A DNA stretch of 11,289 nucleotides from an uncultured Brevundimonas sp. (GTDB taxonomy: Bacteria; Pseudomonadota; Alphaproteobacteria; Caulobacterales; Caulobacteraceae). The first letter of the stretch is position 1, and every line of letters begins with the position of its first letter. The DNA lies in assembly GCA_946885435.1 (NCBI GenBank), contig CAMPGL010000059.1, forward strand, positions 1-11,289, read 5' to 3'. This document shows positions 1 through 6,049 of the stretch, one piece after another. The notes beneath the pieces were generated by a model. The model was not told where the DNA came from and did not search any database. It saw only the letters and a program-made list of their open reading frames with translations. The position numbers were made by a program, and so were the translations under genes.

Positions 1-42
1 CCCTAACGAAGGGCGCCCAGCAGGGGCTTCGGGAAACCATCC

Positions 43-116
43 GCGGCGGAGCGTCTCCTTTGCCGAAACAGACAACTACCCCACGGTCTCCGGGCGAAGG
101 CCCGGCGCTCCGCCGC
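43..116. repeat. Nested inverted repeats upstream of wrbA
   Basis: An 11-base arm at 43-53 (GCGGCGGAGCG) is perfectly complementary to 106-116 (CGCTCCGCCGC). Inside it, directly abutting the right arm, lies a second perfect hairpin: CCGGGC at 90-95, loop GAAG at 96-99, GCCCGG at 100-105. The remaining interior, 54-89, looks unpaired and is less GC-rich. No T-run follows on either strand, so a standard intrinsic terminator is unlikely. It could be a structured RNA, the folded 3' end of a transcript from the left, or chance pairing in GC-rich DNA. I do not recognise it as a known RNA family. Confidence 0.5.
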
Positions 117-160
117 CCTCCCCAACCTCCGAGCGAGAGCCGGACGCCGATTTCGTGCGT

Positions 161-181
161 GCCGGCCTTGAAGCGGCCGGC
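161..181. repeat. Palindrome centred on the wrbA -35 element
   Basis: GCCGGCC at 161-167 and GGCCGGC at 175-181 are perfect 7-base inverted arms. The 7-base spacer TTGAAGC at 168-174 is itself the best -35 candidate of the wrbA promoter. A dyad in this position could be an operator whose occupation blocks RNA polymerase. The arms are pure G/C, so chance is a real alternative. No repressor family can be named from the sequence. Confidence 0.4.
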
Positions 182-195
182 GGCCTCCCTAAATC
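168..195 (+). promoter_or_regulatory. Putative housekeeping promoter of wrbA-ygiD
   Basis: TTGAAGC at 168-174 and CCTAAATC at 188-195, separated by 13 bases, resemble the Caulobacter vegetative consensus TTGACGS-N10-14-GCTANAWC. The -10 differs from it at only one position. Transcription would start near 202 and leave a leader of about 60 bases before the wrbA start codon. This is pattern matching only. Confidence 0.5.
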
Positions 196-261
196 AGCAA
201 CGGAACGAGTTGCAGTTGCCAGCTGTTGCTCGACCTTACGCCAAGATTGGAGGCCTCCCCG

Positions 262-864
262 ATGACCAAGATCCTCGTCCTGTACCATTCCACCTACGGC
301 CACATCGAAAAGATGGCCGAGGCCGTCGCCGAGGGCGCCCGGTCGGTCGAGGGGGTCAGCGTCGATATCAAGCGCGTGCCCGAACTCGTCCCCGAGGAGC
401 TGGCCCGCAAGAGCGGCTACAAGCTCGATCAGGCCGCCCCGATCGCCCAGCCGGCCGACCTGGCCGACTATGACGCCATCATCGTCGGCGCCGGCACCCG
501 CTACGGCACCGCCGCCTCGCAGATGCGCAACTTCCTCGACCAGACCGGCCCGCTGTGGGCCAAGGGCGCCCTGGTCGGCAAGGTCGGCTCGGCCTTCACC
601 TCCACGGCGACCCAGCACGGCGGCCAGGAGGTCACCCTCATCGGCCTGATCCAGACCCTGCTGCACCACGGCATGCTGGTCGCGGGCCTGCCCTACGCCT
701 GGGCCGGCCAGTCGCGGATGGACGAGATCACCGGCGGCAGCCCCTATGGCGCCACGACGATCACCGGCGGCGACGGCTCGCGTTTCCCCAGCGAGAACGA
801 ACTCGAAGGCGCCCGCTGGCAGGGCCGCTACGTCGCCGAGAAGGCCAGGAAGCTGGCCGCGTGA
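262..864 (+). CDS. wrbA: NAD(P)H:quinone oxidoreductase WrbA (type IV)
   Basis: The 200-residue protein matches the WrbA family in length (about 198 residues in E. coli) and layout. These flavodoxin-like FMN enzymes perform two-electron reduction of quinones with NAD(P)H in the cytosol, protecting against redox-cycling quinones. The phosphate-binding loop follows the first beta strand ([10 protein letters not shown], residues 5-14). A second FMN loop has the form [19 protein letters not shown] (residues 78-96), and the signature TSTATQHGG (residues 113-121) carries His119. The C-terminal [13 protein letters not shown] segment (169-181) is also typical. I chose ATG 262 because GGAGG at 249-253 sits 8 bases upstream and the protein then begins [10 protein letters not shown]. 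An in-frame ATG at 226 would add 12 residues outside the family fold and has no comparable ribosome-binding site. The stop overlaps the next start, so wrbA and ygiD are probably co-translated. Confidence 0.95.
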   Translation: MTKILVLYHSTYGHIEKMAEAVAEGARSVEGVSVDIKRVPELVPEELARKSGYKLDQAAPIAQPADLADYDAIIVGAGTRYGTAASQMRNFLDQTGPLWAKGALVGKVGSAFTSTATQHGGQEVTLIGLIQTLLHHGMLVAGLPYAWAGQSRMDEITGGSPYGATTITGGDGSRFPSENELEGARWQGRYVAEKARKLAA

Positions 865-1622
865 TGACCGCGCCCGCCGTCTTCTTCGGTCACGGCAGCC
901 CGATGAACGCGCTGGGCGGTCCCTTCGCGGACGCCTGGCGCGACCTCGGCCGCGACATCGGCAAGCCGGCGGGCGTCGTCATGGTCTCCGCCCACTGGGA
1001 GACGCCGGGCCTGTTCGTCACCGCCGACGAGCGGCCGCGGACCATCCACGACTTCCGCGGCTTCCCGGCCGAGCTGCACGCCATGACCTGGCCCGCCCCC
1101 GGCTCTCCCCAGCTGGCCCAGCGGGTAGGGGACCTGACCGGCGCGCGTGCGAGCCTCGACTGGGGCCTCGATCACGGGACCTGGTCGGTCCTGGCCCACG
1201 TCTGGCCGCAGGCCGACGTGCCGGTCATCCAGCTGTCGCTCGATCGCACGCTGGATGCACGCGGCCACTACGACCTGGCCCGGCGGCTCCAGCCGCTGCG
1301 TGACGAGGGCGTGGTGATCGCCGGCTCCGGCGACTTCGTGCACAATCTCAGGACCTGGCGGCGCGAGCCGGGCGCCCAGGCCTACGACTGGGCGGTCAGC
1401 TTCAACGAGGCGGTCAAGGCGGCCCTGATCTCCGGCGATCACGACCGGCTGGTCGACTGGGTCTCGCTGGCCGAGGACGCCCAGCTCAGCGTCCCGACCG
1501 ACGAACACTTCCTGCCGCTGCTCTACGTCGCGGCCCAGGCGCGGCCGGGCGAAGAGGTCAACTTCTTCAATGACGTGATCGACGGCGGCTCCATCTCCAT
1601 GACCGGCGTCAGGATCGGCTGA
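864..1622 (+). CDS. ygiD: DODA-type extradiol aromatic ring-opening dioxygenase (YgiD)
   Basis: A 252-residue protein of the class III extradiol (LigB-like) superfamily, YgiD/4,5-DOPA dioxygenase branch. Members open catechol rings using a histidine-bound metal ion. Family landmarks occur in order: FFGHGSPMNA (residues 7-16, His10), VSAHWET (41-47, His44), HDFRGFP (62-68), DWGLDHGTWSVL (99-110, His104), GSGDFVHNL (154-162, His160) and PTDEHFLPLL (211-220, His215). His10, His44 and one of the downstream histidines are the expected metal ligands. The ATG at 864-866 shares its A with the wrbA TGA (TGATG), an arrangement typical of translational re-initiation. Pairing with a quinone reductase suggests a joint role in handling catechols and quinones, but that is inference and the physiological substrate cannot be read from sequence. 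Confidence 0.9.
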   Translation: MTAPAVFFGHGSPMNALGGPFADAWRDLGRDIGKPAGVVMVSAHWETPGLFVTADERPRTIHDFRGFPAELHAMTWPAPGSPQLAQRVGDLTGARASLDWGLDHGTWSVLAHVWPQADVPVIQLSLDRTLDARGHYDLARRLQPLRDEGVVIAGSGDFVHNLRTWRREPGAQAYDWAVSFNEAVKAALISGDHDRLVDWVSLAEDAQLSVPTDEHFLPLLYVAAQARPGEEVNFFNDVIDGGSISMTGVRIG

Positions 1623-1639
1623 GCGGTCACGCTTTCCGC

Positions 1640-1667
1640 ATGACAAAGCCGAAGCGGCCCCTATCAT
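1640..1667 (+). promoter_or_regulatory. Putative promoter of lemA-M48 operon
   Basis: ATGACA at 1640-1645 and TATCAT at 1662-1667, 16 bases apart, each match the sigma-70 hexamers TTGACA and TATAAT at five of six positions. They lie in the 72-base gap between ygiD and lemA. Transcription would begin near 1674, giving a leader of about 20 bases. No terminator is visible after ygiD, so read-through from wrbA-ygiD is also possible. Confidence 0.5.
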
Positions 1668-1694
1668 GGCTCCATCCAACTGGAGGAATCCGTG

Positions 1695-2267
1695 ATGCTT
1701 GTCTGGATCATCGTCGGCGTTGTCGTCGTCGTCCTGCTGTTCCTCGTCATCGGCGCGTACAACCGCCTGGTCGGCCTGGACCAGACGGCGGATCAGGCCT
1801 TCGCGGACATCGACGTCCAGCTGAAGCAGCGCCACGACCTCATCCCCAATCTGGTCGAGACCGTGAAGGGCTACGCCAGTCACGAGCGCGGCACCCTCGA
1901 GGCCGTCGTCCAGGCTCGCTCGGCCGCGACCCACGCCACGACCGTCAACGACAAGGTCCAGGCCGAGAACATGCTGACCGCTACGCTCGGCCGGCTGTTC
2001 GCCCTGTCGGAGGCCTATCCGCAGCTGCGCGCGAACGAGAACTTCATGCGCCTGCAGGCCGACCTCTCGGACATCGAGAACAAGCTGGCGGCCGCTCGCC
2101 GCTTCTTCAACAATGCGGTGTCCGAGTTCAACGCGGTGCGCCGCCAGTTCCCGACCGTGCTCTTCGCCGGCCTGGTCGGCTTCGGCTCGGACAAGCCCTT
2201 CTTCGACGTCGGCACGGAGCAGCGGGCTTCCATGGAAGCAGCGCCGCCCAAGGTGTCGTTCAGCTGA
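1695..2267 (+). CDS. lemA: LemA family membrane-anchored protein
   Basis: A 190-residue LemA-family protein. It has one N-terminal membrane segment (about residues 2-21, very rich in Val, Leu and Ile) followed by a long helical domain. Family landmarks are YNRLVGLDQ (22-30), ADIDVQLKQRHDLIPNLV (37-54), LFALSEAYPQL (101-111), ENFMRLQADLSDIENKLAAA (115-134) and FFNNAVSEFN (137-146). The topology is short N-terminus out, helical part in or vice versa; the sequence does not settle it. The molecular role of LemA proteins is not established, but genes of this family often stand next to M48 peptidases, as here. I prefer ATG 1695 (GGAGG at 1682-1686, spacing 8) over the adjacent in-frame GTG at 1692. 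The next gene starts 11 bases after the stop, so the two probably form one operon. Confidence 0.93.
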   Translation: MLVWIIVGVVVVVLLFLVIGAYNRLVGLDQTADQAFADIDVQLKQRHDLIPNLVETVKGYASHERGTLEAVVQARSAATHATTVNDKVQAENMLTATLGRLFALSEAYPQLRANENFMRLQADLSDIENKLAAARRFFNNAVSEFNAVRRQFPTVLFAGLVGFGSDKPFFDVGTEQRASMEAAPPKVSFS

Positions 2268-2278
2268 GGGTTTGAACC

Positions 2279-3301
2279 GTGGCCGTCGTTGGCCTGAAGA
2301 CCCACATCTGGGCCAACAACACGCGCTCGGCCATCCTGATGGCCGGGTTCCCCATCCTGCTGCTCGGCATCCTCTACGCCGCTCAGGTGGTGCTGATGGG
2401 CTATGGGGTCATCCCCGGCACCAAGACGCTGGAGGGTGACTTCCTCTATGCGGTGCAGATGCTGCCGGCCACGGCGCCCTTCGCCTTCCTGGGCGCCGGC
2501 GGCTGGTTCGTCGTGGCCTATTTCGCCAACCAGACCATCATCGATCTGGCGACCGGCGCCCGCGTCGTCGAGCGCAACACTCACCCGGACCTCTACAACC
2601 TGCTCGAGAACCTCGCGATCTCGCGCGGGATGACGACTCCGACCCTGCGGCTCATCGACCGGCCGGAGCTGAACGCCTTCGCCACTGGCCTGCACTCGGG
2701 CCAGTTCTCCATCACCGTCACCCGCGGCCTGGTCGAGGCGCTCGACCGGGACGAGCTGGAGGCCGTGCTGGCCCACGAGCTGACCCACATCATCAACCGC
2801 GACGTGCGGACCATGGTGATCGCCTCGGTTTTCGTCGGCATCATCAGCGTCGTCGCCGAGCTGATCTTCCGCTCGATGCGCTTCGTCGCCTTCGGGGGCA
2901 GCAACCGCCGAGGCGGCAACAACGGGGCCATCGTGCTCGTGCTGGTCGGCTTCGCCATCGCCGCCATCGGCTGGGTGCTCGCCCTGGTCATCCGCATGGC
3001 CATCTCGAGGAAGCGCGAGTTCCTCGCCGACGCCGGTTCGGTCGAACTGACCAAGAATCCGGACGCCATGATCTCGGCGCTCCAGAAGGTCTCGGGCCGC
3101 TCCGACCTGAACGCGCCGGACGAGGTCGCCGGCCTGTTCCTCGATCACCATGAGAGCGGCTTCATGGGCCTGTTCGCCACCCATCCGCCGATCGAGAAGC
3201 GCATCCAGGCGCTGGTCGCCTATGCCGGCGGCGTCGACCGAATGGCCGAACGGCAGCGCCTGCAGGCCGAACAGTCGACGTCGGTTCCGCTCACCGAGTA
3301 A
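2279..3301 (+). CDS. M48 family membrane zinc metallopeptidase (HtpX/Ste24-like)
   Basis: A 340-residue integral-membrane protease. The zinc motif HELTH is at residues 166-170, with Glu167 as the general base. The third ligand is probably Glu247 in KREFLAD (245-251), and THPPIEKR (301-308) is the usual M48 C-terminal signature. Predicted membrane segments lie near residues 18-40, 62-84, 176-198 and 216-240, so the catalytic site faces the cytosol as in HtpX. Between the last two helices is a polar Gly/Asn-rich linker (206-216). It is about 50 residues longer than E. coli HtpX, mostly at the N-terminus, so I give no symbol. It starts with GTG at 2279, 8 bases after GAGGG at 2266-2270, which overlaps the lemA stop. 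Such enzymes take part in membrane-protein quality control; the link with LemA is by gene pairing only. The last 11 bases overlap ispDF on the other strand. Confidence 0.9.
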   Translation: MAVVGLKTHIWANNTRSAILMAGFPILLLGILYAAQVVLMGYGVIPGTKTLEGDFLYAVQMLPATAPFAFLGAGGWFVVAYFANQTIIDLATGARVVERNTHPDLYNLLENLAISRGMTTPTLRLIDRPELNAFATGLHSGQFSITVTRGLVEALDRDELEAVLAHELTHIINRDVRTMVIASVFVGIISVVAELIFRSMRFVAFGGSNRRGGNNGAIVLVLVGFAIAAIGWVLALVIRMAISRKREFLADAGSVELTKNPDAMISALQKVSGRSDLNAPDEVAGLFLDHHESGFMGLFATHPPIEKRIQALVAYAGGVDRMAERQRLQAEQSTSVPLTE

Positions 3302-4433
3302 CCGGCAACTCCACCGCCACCACGGCCTGGGCGGCGATGCCTTCCTCGCGGCCGGTGAAGCCCATGCCCTCGGTCGTCGTGGCCTTGACGCTGACGGCCT
3401 CCAGCGGCGCCTGAAGGATCTCCGCGACCCGGGCCCGCATGGCCTTGCGGTGGGGCTTCACCTTCGGCCGTTCGCAGATGAGCGTCACGTCCGCGCTGGC
3501 GATCCGTCCGCCCCGCGCCGCCAGCAGGCCCAGCGCATGCGCCAGGAACCGGTCCGAGGACGCGCCTTTCCACTGCGGATCGGTCGGCGGGAAATGGTCG
3601 CCGATGTCGCCTTCGCCCAGCGCGCCCAGCAGAGCGTCGGTCAGGGCGTGCAGCCCGGCGTCCGCATCCGAGTGCCCGACCAGACCCTGGCCGTGCGGGA
3701 TCTCCACCCCGCTCAGCCAGACCGACTGCCCCGGACCGAACCGGTGGGCGTCAAACCCCATCCCCACCCGCGTCGTCATCGCCTGCGCGACCAGGGCCTC
3801 GGCCATGGCGAAATCCTCCGGATAGGTCAGCTTCATCAGGCGCGGATCACCCGGCGTCAGACGCACCACGCCGCCCGCCGCCTCGACGACGGCGAGGTCA
3901 TCGGTCGGGCTCTCGTCACCCCGCCATGCCTCATAGGCGCGCTGCAGCACGCCGGGCGCGAAGGCCTGCGGCGTCTGCACCCGCCACAACCCTGCGCGCG
4001 AGACCGTACGGGCGACCCGCCCGTCCTCCGCGGCCTTCAGGGTGTCCGCCACCGCCAGGGCGGGCGCCGCCGCCTCGGCGGTCTCAAGCGCGCCGAGCAG
4101 CTCGCCGATCACCCGAATGCTGAGCAGTGGCCGGGCCGCGTCATGGATCAGCACGGGCAGGGCGGCGTCCGCCTGGGCCAGCCCGGCGCGCACCGAATCC
4201 GCCCGCTCGGCCCCGCCGGTCACGGCGCGCCAGCCCGACAGCCCCGCCAGGGCCTCGTCGGCGCGCGTCTCGGCGCCGGCCGGGATGACCACGACCACCT
4301 CGGCCGCTCCGGCCTCGAGAAGCGCCTCCACCGGCCAGCGCACGACCGGCTTGCCGCCGAGCGCAGTCCACTGCTTGGGCCCGCCTGCGCGGGAGCCCGA
4401 ACCTGCGGCGACGACGATGGCGGTGAAGCTCAT
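3291..4433 (-). CDS. ispDF: Bifunctional IspD/IspF enzyme of the MEP isoprenoid pathway
   Basis: A 380-residue fusion of two non-adjacent MEP-pathway enzymes, a form known from alphaproteobacteria among others. Residues 1-218 are IspD (MEP cytidylyltransferase): the nucleotide loop AAGSGSR (9-15) with Lys20, GGAERADSV (73-81), HDAARPL (97-103) and TPQAF (154-158). Residues 221-380 are IspF (2C-methyl-D-erythritol 2,4-cyclodiphosphate synthase): metal ligands Asp228 and His230 in GFDAHRF and His262 in [10 protein letters not shown], plus GHSDAD (253-258), [12 protein letters not shown] (275-286) and [20 protein letters not shown] (352-371). All expected active-site residues appear present. The ATG at 4433 has only a weak purine stretch upstream; a -10-like box lies so close that the mRNA may be leaderless. 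It is convergent with the M48 gene (11-base overlap) and divergent from the MAPEG gene. Confidence 0.95.
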   Translation of the reverse strand: MSFTAIVVAAGSGSRAGGPKQWTALGGKPVVRWPVEALLEAGAAEVVVVIPAGAETRADEALAGLSGWRAVTGGAERADSVRAGLAQADAALPVLIHDAARPLLSIRVIGELLGALETAEAAAPALAVADTLKAAEDGRVARTVSRAGLWRVQTPQAFAPGVLQRAYEAWRGDESPTDDLAVVEAAGGVVRLTPGDPRLMKLTYPEDFAMAEALVAQAMTTRVGMGFDAHRFGPGQSVWLSGVEIPHGQGLVGHSDADAGLHALTDALLGALGEGDIGDHFPPTDPQWKGASSDRFLAHALGLLAARGGRIASADVTLICERPKVKPHRKAMRARVAEILQAPLEAVSVKATTTEGMGFTGREEGIAAQAVVAVELPVTR

Positions 4434-4439
4434 GGCCCG

Positions 4440-4463
4440 CTTCTAGGCAAAGGTTCGCCGCAA
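4440..4463 (-). promoter_or_regulatory. Possible ispDF promoter giving a leaderless mRNA
   Basis: Read on the minus strand, TTGCGGC (4463-4457) and CCTAGAAG (4447-4440) resemble the Caulobacter -35 and -10 elements. The spacer is only 9 bases, just below the usual 10-14. The -10 box ends 6 bases before the ispDF ATG, so the predicted start of transcription falls on or beside the A of the start codon. There is no strong Shine-Dalgarno sequence in the interval, which fits a leaderless transcript. Confidence 0.35.
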
Positions 4464-4474
4464 GGCGAGGGCGC

Positions 4475-4502
4475 TTGCCGGTCGGCGCCGCTTCGCTAAG
4501 CT
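4475..4502 (+). promoter_or_regulatory. Putative promoter of the MAPEG-dusB run
   Basis: TTGCCGG at 4475-4481 and GCTAAGCT at 4495-4502, 13 bases apart, fit the Caulobacter housekeeping consensus well. The first five -10 positions are exact. Transcription would start near 4509, leaving a leader of under 20 bases that contains the ribosome-binding site of the MAPEG gene. Because following gaps are short and lack terminators, this promoter may also feed dusB and the ntrYX genes. Confidence 0.5.
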
Positions 4503-4522
4503 TCGCCGCCAGGGAGGGCCCG

Positions 4523-4942
4523 ATGACCCAAGACATTCTCGCGCCAGTGATGGCGCTGGTCCTGTGGACCCTAGTCATGTGGGTCTGGCTCTACGCTACC
4601 CGCATCCCGGCAATGCGCAAGGCTCGCACCCGGCTCGAGCCGCGCCTCCCCCGCGATCAGTTGCTCGGCGGCCTGCCGCCCGAGGTCCGCTGGAAGGCCG
4701 ACAACTACAACCACCTGATGGAGCAGCCGACGCTGTTCTACGCCACGGCCCTGACGCTGGCCGTGATCGGGGACGCCGACCCGATCAACGTCTGGCTGGC
4801 CTGGGCCTATGTCGCCCTGCGCGTCGTGCACAGCCTGGTCCAGGCGACGACGAACGTCATCCTCGTGCGCTTCTCCATCTTCATGGTGAGCTCCCTGGTG
4901 CTGGTCATGCTGGCGGTCAGGGCGGCGATGGCGGTCCTCTAG
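4523..4942 (+). CDS. MAPEG family membrane protein
   Basis: A 139-residue integral-membrane protein with four predicted helices at about residues 6-25, 68-84, 88-107 and 114-137. The stretch ADNYNHLMEQPTLFYATAL (59-77) followed by WLAWAYVALRVVHSLVQATT (91-110) is characteristic of bacterial MAPEG proteins (membrane-associated proteins in eicosanoid and glutathione metabolism). Some members of this superfamily are glutathione-dependent transferases or peroxidases, but bacterial members of this small subgroup are mostly uncharacterised, so no reaction is assigned. ATG 4523 is chosen because GGGAGGG at 4512-4518 lies 4 bases upstream; an in-frame ATG at 4475 would add 16 non-conserved residues and lies within the promoter candidate. 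dusB follows 31 bases downstream on the same strand, with no terminator between. Confidence 0.85.
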   Translation: MTQDILAPVMALVLWTLVMWVWLYATRIPAMRKARTRLEPRLPRDQLLGGLPPEVRWKADNYNHLMEQPTLFYATALTLAVIGDADPINVWLAWAYVALRVVHSLVQATTNVILVRFSIFMVSSLVLVMLAVRAAMAVL

Positions 4943-4956
4943 CCCGGCGTGGACTG

Positions 4957-4973
4957 AGGCGCGCGGAGCGCCT
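4957..4973 (+). promoter_or_regulatory. Hairpin abutting the dusB start, SD in its loop
   Basis: AGGCGC at 4957-4962 and GCGCCT at 4968-4973 form a perfect 6-base stem with loop GCGGA at 4963-4967. The only Shine-Dalgarno-like sequence for dusB, GGAG at 4965-4968, falls mostly in this loop. The stem ends at the base before the ATG. Such a fold could display or mask the ribosome-binding site; its function is untested. Confidence 0.4.
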
Positions 4974-5993
4974 ATGCCGCCCGGCATGAACCAGGGCCTC
5001 ACCATCGGCGACGTGATTGTGCCCGGCCGGGTGCTGACCGCGCCCATGACCGGCGTCACGGACCTGCCGTTCCGCCAGACCGCGGCGGAGTTGGGTGCGG
5101 CCTATGTCGCGACCGAAATGGTCGCGTCCGCCGAGCTGGCCCGTGGCCGTCCTGACGTGGTGCGTCGTGCCGCCGTCGGCGAGGGCCTCGGCCTGACCAT
5201 CATCCAACTCGTCGGCGCCAATCCCGACATGATGGCTGAGGGCGCGCGCATGGCCGAAAGGGCCGGCGCCGACATCGTCGATCTCAACTTCGGCTGCCCG
5301 GCGAAGGAGGTCACGGGCATCGCCTCGGGCTCGGCCCTGATGCGCGATCTCGACGCCGCCAGCCGCATCCTGGAGGCCGTGGTCAACGCCACGTCGCGTC
5401 CCGTGACCCTGAAGACCCGCCTCGGCTGGGACAACACCAGCCGCAATGCGCCGGAACTCGCGCGCCGGGCCGAGGCCGTCGGCGTCCAGGCCATCACCAT
5501 CCACGGTCGCACCCGCCAGCAGTTCTACAAGGACGCCGCCGACTGGCGGGCGGTCGCCGAGGTCAAGTCGGCGGTCTCGATCCCGGTGATCGTCCATGGC
5601 GACATCACCTGCGCCGCAACGGCGCGCGAGGCGCTGGCCCAGTCCGGCGCGGACGCGGTCATGCTTGGCCGCGGCGTCTGCGGTCAGCCGTGGATCGCCG
5701 CCGAGATCGAGCGCGGCTTGGCCGACGCCCTGACCGGGCAGGGGCCTGGCGCCTCCGAACGGCTGGAGATCGTGCTTGCGCAGTTCCGGCGGTCGCTGGC
5801 CTTCTACGGCGACCGGCTCGGGCTGAAGATGTTCCGCAAGCACCTGGGCTGGTACGTGGAGGGCGCGCCGCACGGTGGGATCCGGCTCGAAGGGCGCGCC
5901 GACAAGGCCAGGCTGTGCCGGCTCGAGACCCCGGCCGAGGTCGAAGCGGCCCTGACGGCGCTCTGGCTGGAACCGGGTCAGATCGCAGCCTGA
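4974..5993 (+). CDS. dusB: tRNA-dihydrouridine synthase DusB (NifR3-like)
   Basis: A 339-residue FMN-dependent TIM-barrel enzyme that reduces specific uridines of tRNA to dihydrouridine with NAD(P)H. Landmarks are APMTGVTDLPFR (residues 23-34), QLVGANP (78-84), DLNFGCPAKEVTG (103-115) with catalytic Cys108, TLKTRLGW (145-152) with Lys147, TIHGRTRQQFY (175-185) and GADAVMLGRG (225-234). A C-terminal helical domain from about residue 245 carries the tRNA-binding region. In place of the usual NGDI the protein has VHGDI (207-211). ATG 4974 has GGAG 5 bases upstream; ATG 4986 is a less likely alternative start. DusB genes typically stand just before the ntr two-component genes in alphaproteobacteria, hence the old name nifR3. 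Here ntrY follows 56 bases later without ntrB-ntrC. Confidence 0.93.
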   Translation: MPPGMNQGLTIGDVIVPGRVLTAPMTGVTDLPFRQTAAELGAAYVATEMVASAELARGRPDVVRRAAVGEGLGLTIIQLVGANPDMMAEGARMAERAGADIVDLNFGCPAKEVTGIASGSALMRDLDAASRILEAVVNATSRPVTLKTRLGWDNTSRNAPELARRAEAVGVQAITIHGRTRQQFYKDAADWRAVAEVKSAVSIPVIVHGDITCAATAREALAQSGADAVMLGRGVCGQPWIAAEIERGLADALTGQGPGASERLEIVLAQFRRSLAFYGDRLGLKMFRKHLGWYVEGAPHGGIRLEGRADKARLCRLETPAEVEAALTALWLEPGQIAA

Positions 5994-6049
5994 CGTATTC
6001 GCGCAACATCGTTGTTGATTTGAGGGCACAGCCGGGCGATAGCCGGGGC

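Noticed and set aside
3..40. Minus-strand signals at the left edge: AAAGGAGA (61-54) followed by ATG at 40-38, and a different frame ending in TAG at 5-3
   Set aside because: The ribosome-binding site is 13 bases from the ATG and only 13 codons are visible, so no gene can be recognised. The stop-bearing frame gives an Arg-rich stretch with no family match.
226..261. ATG at 226 as wrbA start
   Set aside because: It adds 12 residues that are not part of the flavodoxin fold and bypasses the strong GGAGG at 249-253 placed 8 bases before ATG 262.
2..265. Open plus-strand frame through the 5' region whose TGA at 263-265 overlaps the wrbA ATG (ATGA), as if it were the tail of an upstream gene
   Set aside because: The translation is rich in Pro, Arg, Gly and Ser and matches no family I know. 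Third-position G+C is clearly lower than in the real genes here, and a good promoter and dyads lie within it. It might still be a gene tail from the left, but I cannot support it.
60..473. 137-codon plus-strand frame overlapping the start of wrbA
   Set aside because: Arg/Pro/Gly-rich translation typical of an off-frame reading of GC-rich coding DNA; wrbA in another frame is unambiguous.
828..1934. 368-codon minus-strand frame over ygiD and lemA, and similar long minus-strand frames at 2015-3184, 4917-6134, 5978-7093 and 7271-8347
   Set aside because: These antisense frames arise from the codon bias of the real plus-strand genes. Their translations are low-complexity Gly/Asp/Arg/His-rich and match nothing.
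5690..6049. N-terminal extension of ntrY by 120 codons into dusB
   Set aside because: The extension is the off-frame reading of dusB with Arg-rich composition. NtrY homology and normal length fit the ATG at 6050.
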